NCBI GenBank assembly: GCA_022578965.1
Contig: MU400532.1
Span: forward strand, 310,001 to 374,000
DNA length: 64,000 nucleotides
DNA from: Xylaria sp. FL1777
Lineage: Eukaryota; Ascomycota; Sordariomycetes; Xylariales; Xylariaceae
Reading direction: 5' to 3'
The notes beneath the pieces are model-generated. The model worked only from the letters and a program-made list of their open reading frames with translations, did no database searches and was not told the origin of the DNA. The first letter of the stretch is position 1; each line of letters opens with the position of its first letter. A program made the position numbers and the translations under genes. Below, one piece after another: positions 55,456-64,000 of this stretch.

Positions 55456-58400
55456 ATGAGCTTCGCCGACTCCGGAGAGCCACCGGCTAAGAAACGAAGA
55501 TTCTTTGTCGACGCCGACCCCCGTGCATCCGATGATTCCACGGCGGCCCATCTTCGAAGCGAGCGTCCTCGCGTAGACGGTTTGACATCTCCACGATCAT
55601 CGGACATTCCTGCTCCCGCCCCTCCTGCTGCTACCCCCGGCCACGAAACGAGCCGCCCTCTTACGCCGCCACCACCGCAACCCTTCACCGAGTCGGACGC
55701 CTCCGTCACCTTTGATCAAGATGTCTTTCAGAGTCTGGTGGGCGACACCGTCAGCCCGGAAGCCCTGGCCATCATCCACGCAAACTGTGGTGATAGTCTA
55801 GAAAGGGCTGTCAACATGTACTTTGACGGCACCTGGAAAAACTACAAAGTGCGCTCCCATCCTTTGATGATGCCCACAGCACGCACTCCTTCGACCCCTT
55901 CCCCCCTAGCGACCAAATCCCCTCCCGAAATCAAACCTTCTAGTCACATCAATTCTCACCAAGATACTCTCGATGTTCGCTACGTCGGCGCATTCGGTGT
56001 TGAGGGTTGGGCTACTAGGAGTGGGACGAATCTCGTGAAACACGGTGACATTGTCAAGATCGAACGGCAAAAGCCTCAGCAGACCCCTATGCGAATGCGT
56101 CTCGCTGCATCTGGCAAATCCGACGTCATTGTGCGCTTTACAGATAGTAAAGGAACTGAGATTGGAAGGCTCGCCAAGGATGCTGCCAACTGGATCTCAT
56201 CCCTAATCGACCAGAATGTCTGCAAGTTTGAAGGTACTTGCGTATACGCCCCCGAACGCTTGCGAACGAACGACACCATATTCCTCCAGTTACGTTGCTT
56301 CCTTAAAATGAGCGTGTTTCAAGGTAGCGTGTTTGAACTGTTGGATAACCGTTCGACCGGCCTTTTTGAGGAAAAGGAATCGGCTGAAGAAAGAAACCTG
56401 CGCCTACGGCAAGTGGGCATCGTAAGGTTGTTTCAAGAGATCAATCTTGCGCCTACAAAGAGTAATACGGCCTCTCCACATAACGCTAGACAAGGTCTTC
56501 TCGATGCAGCCGAGCTGGCCGAGAAGAAGAGCAAGCTTCGTCAGTCTAGTAGCCGGTACGTTTTCTTTTGCCCTTTCACGAATGACTCTCCGCTGACTTT
56601 AACTCAAGAGACACACCGAATTCACAGTCAGATGATGCCGAAGACGGAGAAGAGCTAGAACAAGACCAGCTAGATGCCCTATACCGAAAGGCACAGTCTT
56701 TTGACTTCAACACTCCAGAGGCGGAGCCTGCTAATTCTTTTGCCATGAGTCTACGGCCATACCAGAAACAATCACTGTACTGGATGCTGGCAAAAGAGAA
56801 AGACGAGAAGAACGAGGCTAGAGAAACCTCCATGCACCCATTGTGGGAGGAATATATGTGGCCACTCAAAGATGTTGATGACAAGGAGTTGCCCCAGGTT
56901 GAAGGGCAACCTAACTTTTATGTCAATCCCTACTCTGGCGAGATGTCACTAAGTTTTCCTTATCAAGAACAGCACTGTCTTGGAGGTATCCTGGCTGATG
57001 AGATGGGTCTGGGGAAGACTATCCAGATGCTAAGCCTTATCCATTCTCATAAATCCGAAGTCATCACGCAACAGGCAAGGGAGTCTGCCAAGTACACTGA
57101 TGGGCTACCCAGGACACTGCGACGATTGCCCAGCTCTCAGAACATTCCTTCTGCTCCTAAAACGACTCTGGTAATAGCGCCTATGTCGTTATTAGCGCAG
57201 TGGCAAAGCGAAGCGGAAAACGCCTCAAAGGAGGGAACACTCAAAAGCATTGTTTACTACGGAAATGACAAGATGGATAATATCCAGGCATTATGCTGTG
57301 GGTCTAATCTAGCATCAGCCCCCGATGTTATAATCACGAGCTATGGCGTCGTTCTTTCAGAGTACTCGCATATGAATTCACGGTCTGGCGGTAGGGAATC
57401 CCATAAGGGTCTTTTCTCTCTCAACTTCTTTCGTATTATACTCGACGAAGCGCACACTATCAAGAACAGGCAATCTAAAACTGCGAAAGCTTGTTACGAA
57501 CTGTCGGCAGAGCACCGCTGGGTCCTAACCGGTACCCCTATCGTAAACCGCCTCGAGGACCTCTTCAGTTTAGTCAGATTTCTGAGAGTAGAGCCTTGGA
57601 ATAATTTCTCGTTCTGGCGCACATTTATTACTGCCCCTTTCGAGTCGAAAGATTTTATGCGTGCCCTTGATGTTGTACAGACAGTTTTAGAGCCTTTAGT
57701 TATGAGAAGGACGAAGGATATGAAAACACCCAGTGGAGAGCCGTGAGCATCACCTAAGTTCGATATAAGACCATATACTAACGTTGCTTTAGCCTAGTTT
57801 TGTTACCTCCTAAGTCCATCGAAATAGTTGATGTTGAGCTTTCTCAAGCTGAGCGAGCTGTATATGACTATGTCTTCGCTAGAGCAAAACGGACTTTCTC
57901 CGCAAACATTGAAAAGGGTACTGTAATGAAAGCGTACACCACGATATTTGCACAGATTCTGCGTCTACGACAGACCTGTTGCCATCCGACACTTGTCCGT
58001 AATCAAGATATCCTTGCTGAAGAGGAGCTTGCTGGGGCGGAAGCAGACGCCGCCGCGGGATTGAGCGATGATATGGACCTTGAGTCCTTAATCCAACAGT
58101 TCACCGCTGTCACCGGTGATGAGAAAGATGCCAACGCTTTCGGGGCTCATGTCCTCGAGCAAATCCGTGATGAAGCGGTTAATGAATGCCCGATATGTTC
58201 CGAAGAACCTATGGTCGATCAGACAGTCACGGGTTGTTGGCATTCAGCCTGCAAAAAGTGTCTTCAGGACTACATGAAGCATCACACAGATCGACACGAA
58301 ACACCTCGTTGTTTCAACTGTCGCAAGCCACTCAGCTCTCGCGACATTTTTCAAGTTGTTCGCCACGATGATGATATCGATACGTTTCAGAATTCCCCTA

Positions 58401-59021
58401 AGATTAGCCTACAGCGCCTAGGTGTTAATGAATCGTCGTCGAAGGTAGTGTTACTGATGAATCACTTACGAGAACTAAGACGGGAGCACCCGCGGATGAA
58501 GTCTGTTGTTTTTAGTCAATTTACATCTTTCATGTCACTGATCGAGCCCGCACTCACCAAAGCCAACATGAGATTTCTTCGGCTTGATGGCACGGTCAAC
58601 CAAAAGACCCGAGCGACAATTTTAAAGGAGTTTGCGGAGTGCAACAAATTCACAATCCTGTTAATAAGTTTACGAGCCGGCGGTGTGGGCCTTAACCTCA
58701 CTCAAGCGAAACGTGTTTATATGATGGACCCCTGGTGGAGCTTTGCCATCGAAGCACAAGCTATCGATCGGGTTCACCGAATGGGTCAAGATTCAGAAGT
58801 CAAGGTATATCGGTTCATCTGTAAGGATAGCGTAGAAGAGCGTATGCTTAAAGTGCAGGATCGCAAAAAGTTCATGTGAGTTGGTTATATATCTATGATC
58901 CTAACTTGACTACTTCCCTACTGACTGCTCTGCCAATACTAGCGCAACATCATTGGGTATGATGACAGACGAAGAAAAGAGGCTCCAGAGAATTGAGGAT
59001 ATTAAGGAGTTATTGAGTTAA
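55456..59021 (+). CDS. rad5: Rad5-type DNA repair helicase / ubiquitin ligase
   Basis: Four exons (55456-56555, 56609-57742, 57793-58875, 58943-59021; introns 53, 50 and 67 bp) give 1131 aa. In order: a disordered start with PAKKRRFF nuclear signal; a UBA-like helix bundle (about 90-130, VSPEALAIIHANCGDSLERAV); a HIRAN domain (about 175-290, LDVRYVGAFGVEGWATRSG); SNF2 motif I DEMGLGKT (about 497), DEAH box (about 646) and LTGTP; a RING finger (CPIC...CWHSACKKC...CFNC, about 877-925) inserted between the helicase lobes; then LRAGGVGLNLTQA and QAIDRVHRMGQ (about 1070). This layout defines Rad5/HLTF, which polyubiquitinates PCNA and reverses stalled forks. All catalytic residues are present. The acceptor at 56608 was chosen because later AGs give stops. 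Confidence 0.93.
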
Positions 59022-59593
59022 ATATAGCTTACAGTTAGCATGTATCTTATACCCGCTGGATTGAAGATGCTGTTTGGCGCTTACGATCGGATATTCAGAA
59101 ATGGCTGTTAGACGCACGATAGAGGCACTGTAAATCCAGTTTATAAGGAAATAAAAGAGTAGAGTTTAACCGCTCTATGGAATCTTACCTATTTAAAGGT
59201 AATTTTTCCCTTTGCCCCTTTTTATCGTATTGTGATAAACTGTGGCGGCGCGTCTAAGCTGTTACTACGAACAAGCGCAATCCGCGGAGCCCGTGTCCGG
59301 CAACCCGATGAGACCGGTTCCGACCTACGACTTCACCAAAGCAAGCTTGGATAATGTCTTCTACTATCTCCTATGTACTAATAGCTACTCGTCGTATGTA
59401 CTTTTTGAAATCATATATGATTATTCACAGGCGGCTCTGGACGTTTTGGTGGATTTCCTCAGACTGAATTCAAAAATCTACAACAGAGCCGCCTCATCTC
59501 AATTCCACCATTTCAATAGCATATACCCGAGATTCTATTTTTTTTTAGCCTCTTGTGTTTCGAAGCAGAGTTCCTGCTAGAAACGGGCCCCTA
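59022..59593. other. Spacer between rad5 and ceramide synthase
   Basis: Includes the rad5 3' end and the ceramide synthase promoter. An open frame at about 59242-59580 has no domain; its ATG-containing part could contribute an upstream exon, but I see no matching splice pair. Confidence 0.4.
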
Positions 59594-60893
59594 ATGGAGA
59601 CAGCAAATTTTATCGATCATCCAGTCGACCTACTGCACTCGGCCATAAACAATCGACATCTACGTCTACGCCAACCCCCAGGAACGCAGGGCGAAGACGC
59701 CAAACTTCGGGGTACCGCTAGTACTACGCGGTCACGTCGTTCAGCCAAGAGAAGGAAATCCACAAAGAAGAATAAACAACAGAGGGAGGATTGGAGATGG
59801 AAAATTCCTCTCGTGCTTGTCATCATATTACTGTCCTTTTACCTGCTCAACCCGACGGAATCCAACATTGCATACCCCTTTATCTTCCTCTCCTACAGTG
59901 TTAAACCCACCGATACCACCGCAACACCAGAATATGGCAAGGGACCACGAGACATCGCCTTCGTGTCTTTCTACACCCTCGTCCTATTCTTCGCGCGAGA
60001 ATTCATCATGCAGGAGCTTCTGCGCCCCTTAGCAGTCTCCCTCGGCATCACGTCGCGCAGCAAGCAGGGGCGCTTCAACGAGCAGGCTTTCGTGGCGCTT
60101 TACACCGGAGTGATCGGGCCCCTCGGCCTCTGGGTGATGTACCACTCGCCCACGTGGTACTTCTCCACGGCTGGCATGTACGCCGCCTACCCGCACAAGA
60201 CGCACTCGGCCGTGACCAAGTTCTACTACCTCGTGCAGGCCGCGTTCTGGGCGCAGCAGGCGCTCGTCATGGTCCTCGGGCTCGAGACGCGGCGGAGGGA
60301 TTTCAAGGAGCTCGTCATGCACCATGTCGTCACGGTGTCGCTGATCGCTCTCAGCTACCGCTTCCACTTCACGATGATGGGGGTCCTGGTCTACGTCACG
60401 CACGATATTAGTGATTTCTTCTTAGCTGTGAGAAGTTCTCTTTCCGTTCGCGTTTTATCCTTACCTTTGGCACTCCTACAAACTTCGAGAGACTGTGTCG
60501 GCTAACATGATGTATAAATAGACTTCCAAATCCCTCAACTATATCGACAGTCCCTTGCAAGCACCGTATTTCACGCTCTGTATTGTGGCCTGGGTGTATC
60601 TACGCCATTACGTCAACCTGAAGATCCTGTTCTCGATCCTAACCGAGTTCCGCACCATCGGCCCGTATGTCATGGATTGGGAAGCAGAGCAGTACAAATG
60701 CGAGATTTCGAACGTCATAACATTCGTGCTATTGGCAGCGCTGCAAGCGCTGAACCTGTTCTGGTTGTATTGTCTCTTGAGGAACGCCTACCGATTTGTT
60801 GTTTTGGGTGTGGCGAAAGATGACCGTGAAGAAGATGAGGATGATGAGAATGACCATCTAGGGAATTCAGTTGAGAAAGGAAGGGGAGGCTAG
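59594..60893 (+). CDS. lag1: Ceramide synthase, Lag1/Lac1 type (TLC domain)
   Basis: Two exons (59594-60427, 60522-60893; 94-bp intron, phase 0) give 401 aa. A basic cytosolic N-terminus (RSRRSAKRRKSTKKNK) precedes the first membrane segment (IPLVLVIILLSFYLL). The TLC domain follows, with FAREFIMQELL, ARE-type polar residues, and the Lag1 motif around KELVMHHVVTVSLIALSYRF with its catalytic HH pair and HDISDFFLA joined by splicing to TSKSLNYI. The last helices end in an acidic tail (DDREEDEDDENDH), as in yeast Lag1, where Lip1/CK2 act. The enzyme N-acylates sphingoid bases in the ER. The start is the first ATG in frame. Codons from 60000 to 60400 are strongly GC-biased. Confidence 0.92.
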
Positions 60894-61428
60894 AACAGTT
60901 CTAGTATTCTCGATCTTACTATGTTAATGCCGTTGAGAATAGAATAGATAAGGGCCCCTGATAGAACATGGGAGCAGGGTTATGTTAGACTCATTATGTA
61001 TGAGGGGATAATTAGTATTATAATCTTTATTATGTATATACACGCCAATAGTATTCCTTTCATGAGACAGATTAGAATTCATATTATTCTAATGCCTTAG
61101 AGACTGAAGTCATATTAAGGTGAGCTATGGGGCCCGCCGGGTATCCCGCACACGTGGGTGGTATCTAACTACCTATACCATTAGTCTACAAGCACAGGGT
61201 GGTATCATACCACTGACTGAAGCCGCAGCTCTACACCGCACCTTTCAGTGCTTGATGCTAAAATGTTGCTTGCTTACGGCTCACAGCTGAACCAGGCTTC
61301 TTAGTTCGTTACTAAACCGCCGACGATAGAGTCACTCGAGGAAAATAAGCTTCCCAGCTTCATCTCCTCTTCTAATATCCTCCCTTAACTAGATAGCCTG
61401 TCATCGACTTCGTAAATATGTTTCCACG
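60894..61428. other. Convergent 3' spacer, no gene seen
   Basis: AT-rich to 61100, then mixed. Near 61140-61210 the word GTGGTATC/GGTATCA repeats a few times. Probably holds both 3' UTRs. Confidence 0.45.
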
Positions 61429-62941
61429 TTAATTAAGCTTCATATTAATGAATAGTCCATAGAGACCGAAGTCATAAGCTAAGCGGCAGCCGCCAGCGGC
61501 GACGAATGCGACCCAAAAGTGCTCATTTGAAGCCAATATTCCAGTGACGGATGGCCCGGCCATTGCAGCCAAGGTTCTTATTGTGCTGGTAATTCCCATA
61601 ACCGCTGTCCTCTCCTCAGGTTTTACTACCGCGGCGATGAGGGCAGTGCGAGGGGCCTGGTCCATGCTGTTCAAAGCTGCCCTGATCAGTAGAAGGCCAG
61701 CAGCCATCCAGAAATACGGCGGGAACGGGAACACAAGCACGGCGACCGAGGAAGGAATGTGAGTGAAGACCATCGTATTGACGAGACCGATGTTCTTCGC
61801 CAAAGGTCCGGCAAGCGTTGCTCCTATTGCGCCAAGGAAATAACTAGCTGAGGTCACATCACCGAGAGTGGATTTCAACGGGTGAAAGTTGATGTCCAAG
61901 TAGTAATTTGTCAGTGAGTAAGGCACCATGCCGTCGGCAAGCGAGTCAACCGCGAGCAGAAACCATAATTTGTACATGGTGGATCTCGTTGGCCGCGAGA
62001 TCTGTCCCAGTTGGTTAGAAAACCAAGTCCAGGCCTTGGCTAGTCGATTGGACTTCTCAACCGAATCATCGATTGGCTCCGGAGCGGGAGGATTGAGATT
62101 CCCCTCTGGTTCCACGATCTCGTGCTCTCCCTGAGGGACTTGAGTGTAACTGCTGTCGGACGGTTGTAACTCGCACGCATCAGTCAGGAGAAAAACCAGG
62201 CCGAGATTCACGAAGCCCATTCCTGCATAGATCCAGAAGAGAGCATGATACGATTCGACGTCCGTCCATCCATCCTTGCTCTGGAGCCAGTGGAGGATCC
62301 GACCAGATACTTCGCTTCCAATTGATGAGCCGATCAGGGGAGTTGCGACATGCCAGGCAAGCACATCAGATCTCGTTGATGGGGTTGTAAGTTGCGATAA
62401 GATGGACCTAGTATTCTGTGAGAAGTTGTTTGGTCTTTCTTGGCTTTTGGCGGTACGAACTCTTCTATGCTTCGGAATGGGCCGAAGTCCCCACCAGTGA
62501 CGCTGATAACCCCCACGATTGCGCCAAGCAGCAATATCCAGAAGTTCTCGAAGGCGGCGAATATCGCTCCGCTCGTTATCATTAGCACCGATCCCCCCAC
62601 CAACACCCGTCGCCTTCCAATGCGGTCCGCCACCAGCGATAGCAGTGTTCCGAGGAAGACATCTCCGACGAGTGTCAGGGTCATAAAGAGACCAATTCGG
62701 CTGTCAGATACACCGAGAGAGGAAAAGAAAATGGCTATGAGAGAGGTGTTAATACAATTCAGCCAGACGGCTTGAGCTAGTGGATGACGTGCATACCGAG
62801 AATCAAAGAGTTGGTGCCGTAGGCAAACATGCGACATGTCCTGGCTAGGATAACGAGGTAGGCATTACGTCCAGTCGCATGAACTGAGGCGAGGCCAAAT
62901 TCATGGTAGAACCAACGGAGAGAATTCATGACCGCAGACAT
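61429..62941 (-). CDS. MFS transporter, function unknown
   Basis: Three exons (62941-62797, 62734-62461, 62407-61429; introns 62 and 53 bp) give 465 aa. The MFS loop motif ADRIGRRRVLVGG follows helix 2. Splicing restores RSIEESILSQLT and TRSDVLAWHV, a segment common to a fungal 12-helix MFS group. The second donor is GTTCGT, an uncommon sequence, chosen because a GTACCG donor three bases on gives a poorer join. The central loop (about 225-275) is acidic and Pro-rich. The second half contains LADGMVPYSLTNYY and RTALIAAVV. The substrate is unknown. The gene is convergent with the ceramide synthase. The N-terminus before the first helix is short. Confidence 0.8.
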
Positions 62942-64000
62942 GATGGGTAGTCGTTAGCAAACGACAGCTACGGTCGTCGGAAAAAAAAAGTTGAAGAACG
63001 GTTGCAATCACCATCGCGCATATGCAGGCCGAGGAAAGAATTATGGATCGGCAAGGTGTGTTTTTTCCACGGCATAGCCGCCGGGATCTCCGCCGGTGTC
63101 GGTGCCAACTGTCGCCATCGACTCTCCAAACGACGAGATCCGGTCCGGCTCAAGCGAGGCGACGATCCGTCCACAATGGGACGAGACGAGATCAATGCTT
63201 GCCTCACCTGGAACACCTATTACATCTAGCATACGAATCTTGTGTGTGCAAGTTACTTACACTAATGCTGTTACGCTATGTAACAAGACTGAGTTAAATT
63301 GCATATTCAACCTCTTAGGCGACGACTTCGGATGTAGCCGCCGCTACACTACACTAAATTCGGAGTCACCGTCGGAGCTATACTCGGAGAAACAGAGCCT
63401 TGGATTCTTTATGTAATCAAAGAAGCGGTCTAATCATATCAAAGGCTATGGGAATAGAAGAGGTCGCTATATGTGTTACCAGATCCTTTGTAGTGCTAGG
63501 GAGCTTTTCTTTCAAGTTATGATGAGTACAAATAATTACGAGCAACCCTATCCGCCAACTATACTTACCCATAACTATAACTATATGTCTCTATTCATTT
63601 GATGATGATTAGTGCTCTAGGTTGCAATTGCTACTAAGCTTCGTAGGGGATTTGTCTACGCGACATGGGAAGGTAGAAATTACGAACGATCCTTTTCTTC
63701 AAGCGAGGTCTTTTGAACTTATCCTAAGACAATGACGTTTTGTGGGTTGGGTAACTGCAGGGGCTACTGTTTGAATACTTGTGCCTTGTTGCACAAAGAA
63801 GTAGCCGCTACAAAGTGATGTGCTACTTAAATAAACTATTGAGGAGCGTTGTGGCAGCTATCTTCTTGGTAGCATATGTGGTCTGTCTGAGTCTCTCTAT
63901 AACCTTACACTATTATACGGGGAAATATAAATATGTATTTTAATACTATTCACACATAGCAACATGAATTAATATCTAACATCTTTAACTAACATTAAAC
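62942..64000. other. Right edge of window, no gene seen
   Basis: Contains the MFS promoter and short open frames at 62968-63416 on both strands without motifs. 63400-64000 is AT-rich. Confidence 0.45.

Overview
The window is nuclear DNA of a filamentous ascomycete fungus, most likely a Sordariomycete. The genes carry short GT-AG introns, mostly 47-68 bp. They encode typical fungal proteins (siderophore transporter, P450, 2EXR protein, Lag1-type ceramide synthase, Rad5) and are separated by AT-rich intergenic stretches without operon structure. I assembled 20 confident protein-coding gene models by joining exons through in-frame splice sites, plus one doubtful C-terminal coding fragment. I saw no tRNA, rRNA or CRISPR array.

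0-20 kb holds part of an iron-siderophore gene cluster. From left to right it contains an MDR-type ABC transporter (minus), a siderophore-type MFS transporter (plus), a SidI-like acyl-CoA ligase (plus), two unidentified genes (minus), a SidF-like N5-hydroxyornithine acyltransferase (plus) and an AMID/FSP1-like FAD oxidoreductase (minus). The intergenic DNA in front of these genes carries eight perfect copies of the fungal iron-GATA repressor site ATCWGATAA. Two lie in the ABC/MFS divergent promoter, one before the ligase, three evenly spaced before the acyltransferase and two before the flavoprotein. About one copy per 64 kb is expected by chance. The NRPS, ornithine monooxygenase and enoyl-CoA hydratase of the pathway are not in the window.

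20-40 kb is gene-poor. It contains an RNase H protein with an acidic repeat tail, a citrate synthase ending in AKL (peroxisomal signal), a mitochondrial-type single-membrane helical protein, a 2EXR-domain protein with an 18-C homopolymer in its coding sequence, a GTPBP1-like translational GTPase and a cytochrome P450.

40-54 kb contains a bacterial-type [4Fe-4S] L-serine dehydratase fused into one chain with a mitochondrial-like leader, an Ldb19/Art1-type arrestin with two PY motifs, and a Cys-rich secreted or surface protein with an SPDTT repeat stalk and a membrane anchor.

54-63 kb is a denser housekeeping segment: an NDUFAF6-like complex I assembly factor, Rad5 (HIRAN-SNF2-RING), a Lag1/Lac1 ceramide synthase and an MFS transporter. 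The last 1 kb shows no gene.
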